This document shows, one piece after another, positions 1 to 8,031 of a stretch of 13,444 bases of DNA. The stretch is from Bacteroidota bacterium. GTDB lineage: Bacteria; Bacteroidota; Bacteroidia; SpSt-205; S141-50. Position numbers and translations under genes: made by a program. The stretch covers positions 1 through 13,444 of the forward strand of contig WFXK01000182.1 of the NCBI GenBank assembly GCA_015490695.1, given 5' to 3'. Positions within the stretch are counted from its first letter, which is position 1, and every line of letters begins with the position of its first letter. The notes under the pieces were generated by a model, which was given only the letters and a program-made list of their open reading frames with translations, did not search any database and was not told where the DNA came from.

Positions 1-370
1 GTTCTATGGAGGGGGGAAGACAGTTCAGCTGCTGCATGGCTTGTTGGTAGCGTAATGTGTAGTAATGAGCGATTTCCATCGGGTCTGCTTGCTCTAAACG
101 CGCCCGCTTTAGGATTTTGTCTTCTCCTTCGTCGCTATCCCCTTCTAAGTGCCCTACATCTGTAATATTACGAACATAACGAACTTTATAACCTAAATGT
201 TTTAAGTAGCGATAAAGCACGTCAAAGACCACGGCTGCACGTGCATGCCCTAAGTGTGGGTCACCATAAACTGTAGGTCCGCAAACATACATGCCTACAA
301 AAGGGGGATGTAGCGGCTTAAATTCCTCTTTACGACGTGTTAAAGTATTATAAAGATGGAGCGTTTCCAT
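1..370 (-). CDS. cysS: Cysteinyl-tRNA synthetase, N-terminal part (cut by window edge)
   Basis: This gene charges tRNA-Cys with cysteine in the cytoplasm (class I aminoacyl-tRNA synthetase). The visible 123 codons begin with an ATG at 370 and run off the left edge in frame. The class I signature is clear: Cys30 in VCGPTVY, which in this family binds the active-site zinc, followed by PHLGHAR (residues 38-44), the HIGH motif as H39-L-G-H42. Further along come the family segments RNITDVGHL and LNCLPPSIE. The start fits because the Rossmann fold begins a few residues later, as in relatives. It follows PorV with only three bases between the PorV stop and this ATG, so the two are probably on one transcript. 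Nothing seen suggests damage. The KMSKS motif and the anticodon-binding domain lie outside the window. Confidence 0.96.
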   Translation of the reverse strand, partial: METLHLYNTLTRRKEEFKPLHPPFVGMYVCGPTVYGDPHLGHARAAVVFDVLYRYLKHLGYKVRYVRNITDVGHLEGDSDEGEDKILKRARLEQADPMEIAHYYTLRYQQAMQQLNCLPPSIE

Positions 371-373
371 CTT

Positions 374-1498
374 TTATTCAAAATCTAAACTAAGAGAAAA
401 GCGCAAGGTGTTTTGCAAAGGATGCGTATTCTCAAAAGGAATCAAATAAGCAACATCTATACTAAAGATATTGAAACGAATACCAAGTCCTATGGTCATA
501 AATTTTCTATCACCTTTGTCGGGGGCTTCATAGAACAAGCCTGCTCTGGCAGCAAAAAGATTATTGTACCAATATTCTACTCCGACGTTCCAGATGATTT
601 CTCTAAATTCTTCTTTCATTCCACCTGGAGCGTCAGCAAAGCTGGAGAAAAGTCCTTCCAAAACCGTTTTGCTACCTGTAGTATCTCGTATGGTAGGAAC
701 TAAGAGTTTATTTAAGTCATTAGTAAAGGTAATGGTATTGTACTGGTCTAAGCTAAGGGTAAGAGCATAGCCCAGACGCAAGTTCATAGGGATGAAGTCT
801 TTAACAGCAGTTTGGGTATAATTCATTTTAGCCCCGATGTTAGAGATATTCAATCCTGCACGGAATAAAGCGGGCAGCTCTTGCTCGCCACTTTTAATTT
901 TAAAAGGTTTTTTATAGAAGAAGGTGAAGTCGCCTGCGATAGAGCGTCCTGGTTTGGCTTGTGGGATACTACCTAAAGCGCCGCTGTTAATCAAATTGCT
1001 TTGGATGTAGCGGATTCCTGTTCCTGCAGAGAAGTTTTCCGATAATTGGCGAGTATAGGCGACTGAGATAGCGAATTCGTTAGCGCTGTATTCTCCTGTT
1101 TTGACCCCTTGGTCATCGGTAAATTCTATGTTTCCTAAGGAAAAGAAGCGGAAGTCTAATCCGAACACACCGTTTCGTTGTCCTAAGTTATAGTAGCCGG
1201 CGACGTAGCTGAGGTTAATATCGGGGATACCTAATCCTCTAAGCCATGGCGTATAGTTCAGGGAAAATCCATAACGTTTTTCTGTAAATGCCATAGTGGA
1301 AAAGTTCCAATGCATTGCGTTGGCGTTGTCAGCAATAGCGACGCCCGCTTCACCCAAAGCACCACTTCGGGAATCAGGCGTGATTAATAAAAAAGGAACT
1401 GCCGTAGTAATCGCTCTTGTCGTCTGTCCCGTCGGCGTAGTGTTCTGGGCTAAAGCTCCTATAACGCTTACAAAACCTATTAAATAACGCCTTAACAT
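374..1498 (-). CDS. porV: Type IX secretion outer-membrane protein PorV (LptO)
   Basis: PorV is an outer-membrane beta-barrel of the type IX secretion system. In the studied systems it collects cargo from the translocon and delivers it to the sortase PorU. The 374-residue product opens with a signal peptide (about residues 1-17, ending ALA before QN). It then has the family's characteristic start, TTAVPFLLITPDSRSGALG, followed by NANAMHWN, LNYTPWLRGLG and INLSYVAGYYNLG. The rest alternates short hydrophobic strands with polar turns as expected of a FadL-like barrel, and the last residues (LSLDFE) form a terminal strand ending close to an aromatic residue. Length is normal for the family. It lies 34 bases downstream of porU on the same strand, the usual pairing, and three bases before cysS. 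Recognition is from sequence pattern and neighbour; a PorQ-like or other FadL-family paralogue is much less likely. Confidence 0.93.
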   Translation of the reverse strand: MLRRYLIGFVSVIGALAQNTTPTGQTTRAITTAVPFLLITPDSRSGALGEAGVAIADNANAMHWNFSTMAFTEKRYGFSLNYTPWLRGLGIPDINLSYVAGYYNLGQRNGVFGLDFRFFSLGNIEFTDDQGVKTGEYSANEFAISVAYTRQLSENFSAGTGIRYIQSNLINSGALGSIPQAKPGRSIAGDFTFFYKKPFKIKSGEQELPALFRAGLNISNIGAKMNYTQTAVKDFIPMNLRLGYALTLSLDQYNTITFTNDLNKLLVPTIRDTTGSKTVLEGLFSSFADAPGGMKEEFREIIWNVGVEYWYNNLFAARAGLFYEAPDKGDRKFMTIGLGIRFNIFSIDVAYLIPFENTHPLQNTLRFSLSLDFE

Positions 1499-1518
1499 AG
1501 CTCTTTAGAATGGGTTTA

Positions 1519-1526
1519 CAAAAGTA
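1519..1526 (-). promoter_or_regulatory. Possible -7 box upstream of porV
   Basis: The minus strand reads TACTTTTG, an exact TAnnTTTG, in the 34-base porU-porV gap, 20 bases before the porV ATG. I see no TTG at the expected distance upstream, so this is at most a weak internal promoter. Read-through from porU remains the likelier main source of porV transcript. Confidence 0.3.
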
Positions 1527-1532
1527 CAAAGG

Positions 1533-4500
1533 TTATCGCAATAGTACTAACTTTTCAAACTTCGTTACGGTTTCATTCGTTCTTGGAATGCGAACTTCAA
1601 ATTGATAAATATACACTCCACGGGCTAAAGGGTCTCCAAATTCATCTAAACCATCCCAAGTAATGTGATTGATAACACCCGTCTCAGCAATGAACTCTGA
1701 ACGGATATACTTTACTAAGCGCCCTGTAACAGTGTAAATTTTAATATGTACTTCAATTTGTTCTCCTATGCGATTGTGTTGGAAGAAGAAGCGGGTGAAG
1801 GTTGTGAAGGGATTAGGATAGTTAAAAATACGTTCTACAACTAATTTTTCATCGGAAGCAACCCAGAATTCTGTGGAAGCGGTTGCAGAGTTATTCGTTA
1901 TATCCCACACTTTGACACTAACGACATAACGTCCTTCAGACAAGTTTTTAAAACGGTAACGGATTTCTCCACTACGAGGGTCATCTTTAGTGGCTTGATA
2001 GTAGTCATTTAAGAAAATAGGATTTTCTTCATCACCGTTTATCACGGCTTTAAGTTCTCTACCGACACCTAATCCTGTTGCATTGATGCCTTGGTCATCT
2101 TGAATCTTAACAATCAACAAGGGATTAGGACCTGTTACACCGCCTTCAATCCATTGTTCATCGTTAATGTATAGTTGTATGGTTGGGGGCACGTTGTTAA
2201 AAGTAGCGTTACTATCAATGCAACAAACGATGATGTTGTCGTTATATCCCCCTGCCTGCGTTTGGTTATTTAAGCTAGCATAAAAGGAAAATTTCCCTTT
2301 TCCTTCTCGGTAATCAATATCCAAAGGAATATAGAAGCTTCCTTTAAAATAGCCTTGTTGAATGGAAAAGCTTCCATTAAACAGACGGATTTTTTGATGT
2401 AAATAACTTCGGCTTTTATCTAATAACCATTCGGTTTGAGCTTTGTCAAAGAGGGTGAGGTATAGGGTTCCGTCGGCAATAATGCGGTTTCCTTGCAAGT
2501 CTTGGATTTCCCCTTCTATGGTTACGAGAGACAACGCTCTTAAGGTGTCAACAATAAGGGTATCGGACACTACAGGTTTGTTGTTGATGCTTTTAATAGC
2601 GACTTTGTATTTGGGTAGGTTAAGGGGTATAGCGGGGTCACCGACAAGGGAAAAGAGTCTGGTGTTGATGGCACCAGCGCCGGGATAACCAAGGTTTTTT
2701 GAAATCATGAAGGTTTCGCCCATGGTGTAGGGAGTGCCATCAGGATAGCGTCTGAAGACATTACTATAATAGATAAGTCCATATCGGAAATTATCTTGGC
2801 TCCAGGAGGAACGTACGGCAGCTACTAAGGCAATAGCCCCCCCTTTCTCATGGATAATCAACAGTTCGCCACCACTACGCACCTTAGGGTCATCCCAACG
2901 CCCGAAATCGCAGGTTGCCGTCATCCATAAAGGAGTACGAAATCCATTGTCAATGTTTTTAACATCTTGAAGGTTTAAAATATCGGCGTCTGAAAAGCCG
3001 TATTCACTTCCGTGTCCAATATAGTTAACAATCAAAGAACCTCTATCTAAGGCTTGTAGGAAAGCTTCTTTTGCGGCAGGAAAACGAATCCCTGATGCTT
3101 GTTGATAACTGGGATAGGCTTTTAAGTAAATCTTTTGAATATTGAATTCGGGATGAGCGTTTTGAATCATTGTAGCAATAGCATCGGATTGATTGATGTG
3201 TAAGTTAGAATCTTTATAATCTGCTAAAAAGACCAATTGGTTCCACCAAGGTCCTTTGAGTTCGGGGTCTGTTAAATAGCGGCGGATTTTTTCTACTACT
3301 ACTTGAGCTTCTTGGGCGTTCATTATAGGGAGTCTTCCTATAGCGATATCCATATAGTGGTGTTGGACGCCTCTATCTTGGAAGTTATACCATGTTCCTT
3401 CACTCCACCAGCCTTCATTGTCGTCTAAGAATGCCATAAAATCGTCGGCAACGTAAGAATTGGGGTATTCTGTGATGTTTCTACTGACGTAAGTAGGTAG
3501 TAGGCCGGGGTCTACGGCGATGCCGCGGTTATCATAAGAGCCATCACCGAATAAAAGGGCGTACTTTAAGCTGACACCCTGATAAGGAGAGCGGTCATAA
3601 AGCATTTTCAGGAAGTTTCGTATAGCGCCAGGGTCGCGTCTACCCCCACCAAATTCATTGTAAATCTTTTCTGCTTCTACCACTAAAACGCTTTGATTTA
3701 ATACGCTTCTGTGGATTTGAGCTAATTGTTCTGCGTAACTAACAAGCGACTGTGGAGTGATAATTACCAACTCTGCAGGTTGTAATGCATGAAGATTTTG
3801 GTTAGCAATAGGGGTGATGGCTTCTGGAGTGTATGCCTGTGATGGATGAAAGAGTAAAAAGGTGATTGCTGTGTCGGTTGCACGTAAAAAAGCATTTCCA
3901 TTCACATCCCATGGACGACGTATAGGATTTAACGGGTCTGTAACATCCCAACACTCATATCCTTGTAGGTTACCGCTGAACTGAAATGCTACAATGCCTT
4001 TGTCATCCCGATGGGGATAGCGGTAGAATACTTGTTGTGCGCTGGGCTTTAATAGCCGCGGGTAAATAATCCGAATATAATCTAACCAAACTTCCCCATC
4101 ACTTGCTTTAAAAGCGTGAACGATAGAAATAATATTGTCGTTATAATTATTCAAATTGATACCCACTCCTACTGCCCGAAGGGAATAAATGATGTCTTGA
4201 GTGATTCTGGAGATGGTGATCCGTCGCTGCAGAGCACTATTGATGTAGATTTCTACGGGCATGTTGATATACCCTCTGCCGAAAAACAACGCTTCATAAG
4301 TGACAGTACCCCCTGGCTTTATATCGTCAAGTGAATAAACATAATTTCTAGAAGTAGTAATGATGTTTAATTTATCACCGACCCATCTTCTTCCCGAAAT
4401 CGTTGGGTTTTCTTCTTCTTTATCGTCTACTATAATAGCATAAGCGAAATCGGTCGTCGCTACGGGCGTTCCTACGCTATTTTGGTTTTGTACACGTTTC

Positions 4501-5417
4501 CCAATGCCTTGGTTAAAAGTAAGGAAGTAATAATTATTAAAGGTATAAGGGTTCATTTCATGGATGAAGCGTTTTGTAGTGGTGTCGTACCACCATTGCA
4601 CTGGGTCTGCAGCGTAGAATAGGATATAGTCGTTATCGTCAAAACGGCCGTCTTCCTCTCCTACAACAACGATAGGAATTTCTGCTAAATCGGTTGGGAA
4701 AGGGTCAGAATTTCTTTGAGGTACATAACCGCCTCCTGTTCCGTAAATACGAATGGTTCTGGGGTCTATGCTGCTTATAGCAACCCCTAAGTTCTTTAAC
4801 TGCTGGGCTGTTATTTTATAAATACCAGGAGCTCTGGTCGTGATTTTAAACCAACTTCCTTGACTTAATACTGAAGTGGTCGGAAACACTTTCTTTACCC
4901 CTTGCCTCTCTTGTACTGATTGCCATTGATAATTATAATTCACTTGCGCGTAAAGACGAACCCTTCTTAAACTTTTATGAACCTGAAAAGCATAGAACTG
5001 AAGAATTTGATAACGTTGTTTACGATAATAAACAATGCCTTCTGTTTTGACAGGTTGTTCAGGATACCATTCATTATTATTTTTAAAGCAAGTTTTTAAT
5101 TCTTCAGGGTTGAGCACTTGAAGGGGTTTGTCTAATACATACTCTTGATAATTACCCTTTGCTGTTGTAATGTGGAAGCGTTTTCCCTCAGGTACAGGAA
5201 CATAAACTTGTAAAAGTTGAAATTGTGGAAAATAGCCATCATAAATACAGTCTTTACATTCTGGAGAAGGTAAAGCATTATTACGGAGTACAGCATTATT
5301 CACAGGCAATTGATGATAACGGAAAGCGAAAGTGGTTTGTTGTAGGTTCCAAGTCGGCAAAGCGGGTTGTGCTATAACGGAAATACCAATGAGATTCAAT
5401 AAGAGGATGCGCTTCAT
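1533..5417 (-). CDS. porU: Type IX secretion C-terminal signal peptidase PorU
   Basis: PorU is the cell-surface sortase of the type IX secretion system: it cleaves the C-terminal sorting domain from cargo and, in Porphyromonas gingivalis, joins the cargo to anionic LPS. The product has 1294 residues. In order, it shows a signal peptide (about 1-16), an N-terminal propeptide-like beta region, a PorU-type region around 190-300 (GSWFKITT, GIYKIT, GTGGGYVPQ), a C25 gingipain-like peptidase domain (about 545-930), beta-sandwich regions, and a C-terminal sorting-type domain (about 1195-1294, starting NYPNPF and ending in GVYIYQF...KLVLLR). The catalytic pair is visible: His802 in NYIGHGSEYGF and Cys836 in TATCDFGRWDDP. 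The length is similar to long PorU proteins of the phylum. PorU keeps its own C-terminal domain in studied cases. It is followed by porV and preceded by the KAS III gene 55 bases away. Confidence 0.95.
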   Translation of the reverse strand: MKRILLLNLIGISVIAQPALPTWNLQQTTFAFRYHQLPVNNAVLRNNALPSPECKDCIYDGYFPQFQLLQVYVPVPEGKRFHITTAKGNYQEYVLDKPLQVLNPEELKTCFKNNNEWYPEQPVKTEGIVYYRKQRYQILQFYAFQVHKSLRRVRLYAQVNYNYQWQSVQERQGVKKVFPTTSVLSQGSWFKITTRAPGIYKITAQQLKNLGVAISSIDPRTIRIYGTGGGYVPQRNSDPFPTDLAEIPIVVVGEEDGRFDDNDYILFYAADPVQWWYDTTTKRFIHEMNPYTFNNYYFLTFNQGIGKRVQNQNSVGTPVATTDFAYAIIVDDKEEENPTISGRRWVGDKLNIITTSRNYVYSLDDIKPGGTVTYEALFFGRGYINMPVEIYINSALQRRITISRITQDIIYSLRAVGVGINLNNYNDNIISIVHAFKASDGEVWLDYIRIIYPRLLKPSAQQVFYRYPHRDDKGIVAFQFSGNLQGYECWDVTDPLNPIRRPWDVNGNAFLRATDTAITFLLFHPSQAYTPEAITPIANQNLHALQPAELVIITPQSLVSYAEQLAQIHRSVLNQSVLVVEAEKIYNEFGGGRRDPGAIRNFLKMLYDRSPYQGVSLKYALLFGDGSYDNRGIAVDPGLLPTYVSRNITEYPNSYVADDFMAFLDDNEGWWSEGTWYNFQDRGVQHHYMDIAIGRLPIMNAQEAQVVVEKIRRYLTDPELKGPWWNQLVFLADYKDSNLHINQSDAIATMIQNAHPEFNIQKIYLKAYPSYQQASGIRFPAAKEAFLQALDRGSLIVNYIGHGSEYGFSDADILNLQDVKNIDNGFRTPLWMTATCDFGRWDDPKVRSGGELLIIHEKGGAIALVAAVRSSWSQDNFRYGLIYYSNVFRRYPDGTPYTMGETFMISKNLGYPGAGAINTRLFSLVGDPAIPLNLPKYKVAIKSINNKPVVSDTLIVDTLRALSLVTIEGEIQDLQGNRIIADGTLYLTLFDKAQTEWLLDKSRSYLHQKIRLFNGSFSIQQGYFKGSFYIPLDIDYREGKGKFSFYASLNNQTQAGGYNDNIIVCCIDSNATFNNVPPTIQLYINDEQWIEGGVTGPNPLLIVKIQDDQGINATGLGVGRELKAVINGDEENPIFLNDYYQATKDDPRSGEIRYRFKNLSEGRYVVSVKVWDITNNSATASTEFWVASDEKLVVERIFNYPNPFTTFTRFFFQHNRIGEQIEVHIKIYTVTGRLVKYIRSEFIAETGVINHITWDGLDEFGDPLARGVYIYQFEVRIPRTNETVTKFEKLVLLR

Positions 5418-5445
5418 AGCTCTGCTGTGCTTTGTTTCTATAACG

Positions 5446-5453
5446 CAAAATTA
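5446..5453 (-). promoter_or_regulatory. Possible -7 box upstream of porU
   Basis: The minus strand carries TAATTTTG, an exact TAnnTTTG of the Bacteroidota housekeeping sigma factor, in the 55-base gap before porU and 28 bases ahead of its ATG. The position 20 bases upstream reads GTG rather than TTG, so the -33 element is poor. It would allow porU-porV-cysS to be transcribed apart from the KAS III gene. Confidence 0.38.
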
Positions 5454-5472
5454 ACCTTTATCGTGTATTTTT

Positions 5473-6543
5473 TCACGGCATTTGGTACAAAGCAGCGTTA
5501 ATATTCATTCCTGCACCTACAGAAGCCATGATGATTTTATCTCCAGAACGCAATTCATAGGGAGGAAGTTCCTTTTTTAGAATAAGATCTAATAAAGTGG
5601 GGATGGTAGCGACGGAGGTGTTACCAAGGAAGTCTACTGTAGTAGGAGCAAAGTGAGGATAAGGAGGTTCTTTTAACTGAAATAGTCGCAACAACCTTTG
5701 GACAATAGCATGGTTCATTCTCGGATTAGCTTGGTGTAATAACAGCATTTTAATGTTTTGCAAAGATTCTCCTGCTTCTTTTAACAAAGTTGCAATTGCT
5801 TCGGGGACTTTCTTTAAAGCATATTCATAGACTTTTCGTCCTTGCATTTTCAGGTAGCGTTCTTGTTGTGGTACTTGAGGATTATAAGAAGGTGCCATTT
5901 TTAAGTAGTGGATTTCTTGTTGGGTATCTGAGAGGGAGATGGTATGTAGAAATCCCCCTTGAGAGGATGCTTTTTTTTCTAAGATGGTAGCACCAGCGCC
6001 ATCACCATACAGCATCCGATCTCTATCGTGCGGGTCAGCAATCCTTGAGAGCGTTTCTGCACCAATAACCAAAGCATAACGCCCACGCCCATTTTCTAAA
6101 AAATGAATACATTGAATCGTAGCTTCTAACCAACCAGGACAACCAAAGACGATATCATAAGCAATACAAGTTCTTTTTTGAATCCCAAGGTGATGTTTTA
6201 CTCTCGCTGCTAAGGAAGGAACTTGTTCTCCTTGTACACTTCCTTCTTGAATATCTCCAAAATTGTGCGCAACAACCACGTAGTCTAAATCTTCTGGATT
6301 GATACCTGCATGCACTATTGCTTTTTGTGCCGCTAAAAAGGCAATGTCCGAAGCAACTTGATCCTTTTCTACATAACGCCGTGTACGAATACCTGTGATA
6401 TCTCCAAACTTTTCTACGATTTGTTCACTACTTTTTTCTATACGTTGTCCCTTTTCATTGTAAAAAGTTGCTTTGTGAAAAAAAGCATTAGAAACTACTT
6501 TTTGCGGGATATAGCTACCCGTTCCTTTTATAAAGACTGCCAT
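5473..6543 (-). CDS. 3-oxoacyl-ACP synthase III (KAS III/FabH-like) family protein
   Basis: This is a thiolase-fold condensing enzyme of the KAS III type, which joins an acyl-CoA or acyl thioester to malonyl-ACP or a similar partner. The Cys-His-Asn triad is intact: Cys135 in VFGCPGW, His270 in LLHQANPR and Asn308 in LGNTSVA. Other family marks are GTGSYIP at the N-terminus, GDITGIRTRRY, PHDRDRMLYGDGAGA and the C-terminal MASVGAGMNINA. The product is 356 residues, slightly longer than classical FabH (about 317), with an insert near residues 25-45 (NEKGQRIEKSSEQI). It matches from memory a Bacteroidota-specific KAS III subgroup whose product is not settled, so I do not name it fabH. The ATG at 6543 is chosen because MAVFIKGTG is the first strand of the fold; an in-frame ATG at 6585 would add 14 unrelated residues. 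It precedes porU on the same strand. Confidence 0.88.
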   Translation of the reverse strand: MAVFIKGTGSYIPQKVVSNAFFHKATFYNEKGQRIEKSSEQIVEKFGDITGIRTRRYVEKDQVASDIAFLAAQKAIVHAGINPEDLDYVVVAHNFGDIQEGSVQGEQVPSLAARVKHHLGIQKRTCIAYDIVFGCPGWLEATIQCIHFLENGRGRYALVIGAETLSRIADPHDRDRMLYGDGAGATILEKKASSQGGFLHTISLSDTQQEIHYLKMAPSYNPQVPQQERYLKMQGRKVYEYALKKVPEAIATLLKEAGESLQNIKMLLLHQANPRMNHAIVQRLLRLFQLKEPPYPHFAPTTVDFLGNTSVATIPTLLDLILKKELPPYELRSGDKIIMASVGAGMNINAALYQMP

Positions 6544-6547
6544 TAGG

Positions 6548-6578
6548 CAAAGATACATCTTCTTGTCCAAGGAGTCAA
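6548..6578 (-). promoter_or_regulatory. Bacteroidota-type promoter of the KAS III gene
   Basis: On the minus strand a TTG (6578-6576) is followed after 20 bases by TATCTTTG (6555-6548), matching the Bacteroidota -33 TTG and -7 TAnnTTTG elements with normal spacing. The -7 box ends only four bases before the chosen ATG at 6543. Transcription should therefore begin at or within a few bases of the start codon, giving a leaderless or nearly leaderless message. This is a motif match only. Confidence 0.55.
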
Positions 6579-6687
6579 GGTGCATAACTTATCATGTCAA
6601 TAACACCTTGGAATTAAAATAGTTACCTCTTTCTGCACTACCTAAGTGAACTGGTCGTTCTTGTATTGAAAAGCAATAGGCTAACTG

Positions 6688-7475
6688 CTATTTCAAAATT
6701 TTTCTTATCTTCTTTTTTGCTCCTCTTTCTCTCAATGTCAAAACTTTATTATCTATTTCAAACACTCGTAATGGAACACCATTGGCTGAAAAAATCGCTT
6801 TTAACCCCATTACTTGCTCATCATCGCCGTAAATCTCAAAAATAAGCCACAATTCTACATATTTGCTCAAATCCTTAATCCCTCTTGGCAATTCCACTTA
6901 AGCTTTCACGCAAATCCTCATTGTATTCAACTTTTTTGACATTATAAACATCCGTTATTAAATCCATCATAAGGTCAAATCTTGCTTTCTTCCCTTGTCC
7001 AATTAGTTGCTCCTCCATCTTCTTTCTATGGAAACTTGTTTTTACTTCCCCTAAGATTAGTCTATAACGTCCATTTTGTTTAGCCACAACAATGAAACCA
7101 GTTCTCCTAACTTCTTTCGTTCGCTTATCATTAAATCAATATCACCTTGACTGAATTTTACTTTGTATTTAGCTTCTATGAGATAATTCCTTACCTCAGG
7201 AACAGCATAGCGCTCGGATAATTCTCCTAATTTTTTGTTTATATCTCCTGTTTTTTGGTCAATGCATTCTTTTAAGTCCTCCACTTGTGTTGCCAAGCCA
7301 TCCACTTTTGTATCACATGTTTTTGTAGCCATGATCCCAAAGGACCCCATTCGGGAGGTAATTTGCTTAAAATATCTTCTTCAATCCTTTCCATAACTTG
7401 CTTTTTAATTTCTGCTTTTCTTGTTCTTTAGCAATATTTTTGGTTTTTCGTTATTTCTAAAATGCCTGTACTCAC
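6688..7475 (-). pseudogene. Broken gene: coiled coil plus PD-(D/E)XK nuclease-fold protein, several frameshifts
   Basis: Pieces of one protein can be read in order in alternating frames on the minus strand. A GTG at 7475 is a possible original start (VSTGILEITKNQK). Then come AKEQEKQKLK, MERIEEDILSKLPPEWGPLGS, a coiled coil (VDGLATQVEDLKECIDQ), GELSERYAVPEVRNYLIEAKY, DIDLMISER, IVVAKQNGRYRLILGEVKTS, and a last stretch from LPRGIKDLSKYVELW to KKKIRKILK, stopping at 6688. The acidic DID and the GEVK form the D...E-x-K core of a PD-(D/E)XK fold. The coiled coil ahead of it resembles the DUF3782-like nuclease-fold proteins common in thermophiles and cyanobacteria, although I cannot confirm the family. 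Frame changes fall near 7440, 7391-7413, 7321-7345, 7088-7120 and 6875-6910. The flanking genes are intact, which argues for real decay over poor sequence. The last third could be a separate small gene. Confidence 0.72.
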
Positions 7476-7542
7476 CCTTTGCGGCGAGGATAGTATAGGA
7501 GTTTTCTTTGCGAAGATAAATAAAAAAGCACTTAGCATCCAT

Positions 7543-8031
7543 TCAGCAGTGGTGTTTACGGATTTTTTGTTGTAGTTTTATTATACCATCTATAAGTGCT
7601 TCGGGTCGTGGAGGACAACCAGGCACATACACATCTACGGGGATGATTTGATTAACCCCTTTGACTACATGGTATCCATGTTGCCAATAGGGTCCACCAC
7701 AGGTGGCACAACTCCCCATCGCAATCACATATTTGGGTGTAGGCATCTGTTGATAGAGCCTGCGTATGCGTTCAGCCATTTTGTAAGTGACTGTTCCTGA
7801 TACAATCATCAAATCGGCTTGACGAGGAGAGCTTCTTGGAAAAAGTCCCATTCTATCTATATCGTGATGACTTGCGCTTGCCGCCATCATTTCAATCGCA
7901 CAACAAGCTAAACCGAATCCCAGGGGCCATAAAGAATTACTACGAGCCCATGCTAAGAAATCTTCTATTTTGGTTAACCATACTTCAGCGCTGCCGTCTT
8001 TCATACCACGGGGCACGATTAAAGGCTTCAT
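7543..8031 (-). CDS. nuoB: NADH-quinone oxidoreductase subunit B (NuoB)
   Basis: NuoB is the peripheral-arm subunit of respiratory complex I that carries cluster N2, the last Fe-S centre before quinone. From the ATG at 8031 it has 162 residues. The N2 ligands are present: adjacent Cys43-Cys44 in GLACCAIEMM, Cys108 in MGSCATCGGPYW and Cys139 in VPGCPPRPEALI. The loops SPRQADLMIVSGTVT and YHVVKGVNQIIPVDVY are also typical. The start is uncertain. ATG 8055 would overlap nuoA by 71 bases, 8031 by 47 and 8004 by 20. I take 8031 because it gives about 15 residues before the conserved VWLTKIEDFLAWAR, close to relatives. It is the last gene of the operon; no nuoC or nuoD follows within the window, and a broken unrelated gene comes next. 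Confidence 0.95.
   Translation of the reverse strand: MKPLIVPRGMKDGSAEVWLTKIEDFLAWARSNSLWPLGFGLACCAIEMMAASASHHDIDRMGLFPRSSPRQADLMIVSGTVTYKMAERIRRLYQQMPTPKYVIAMGSCATCGGPYWQHGYHVVKGVNQIIPVDVYVPGCPPRPEALIDGIIKLQQKIRKHHC

Noticed and set aside
6544..6585. An earlier ATG for the KAS III gene at 6585
   Set aside because: The 14 added residues precede the first strand of the fold and have no family resemblance, and they cover the promoter match.
6592..6690. Possible tRNA, small RNA or terminator in the gap before the KAS III gene
   Set aside because: Only 4-5 base stems can be drawn on either strand, with no cloverleaf and no GC-rich hairpin followed by a T run.
7057..7350. Reading the three open frames at 6688-7350 as three separate small genes
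   Set aside because: Their ends join into one ordered protein, the nuclease core is split over two frames, and two of the three would need GTG starts placed at the breaks.
7496..7542. T-rich stretch after the nuoB stop as a terminator
   Set aside because: There is a run of T on the minus strand, but I could not find a convincing stem before it.
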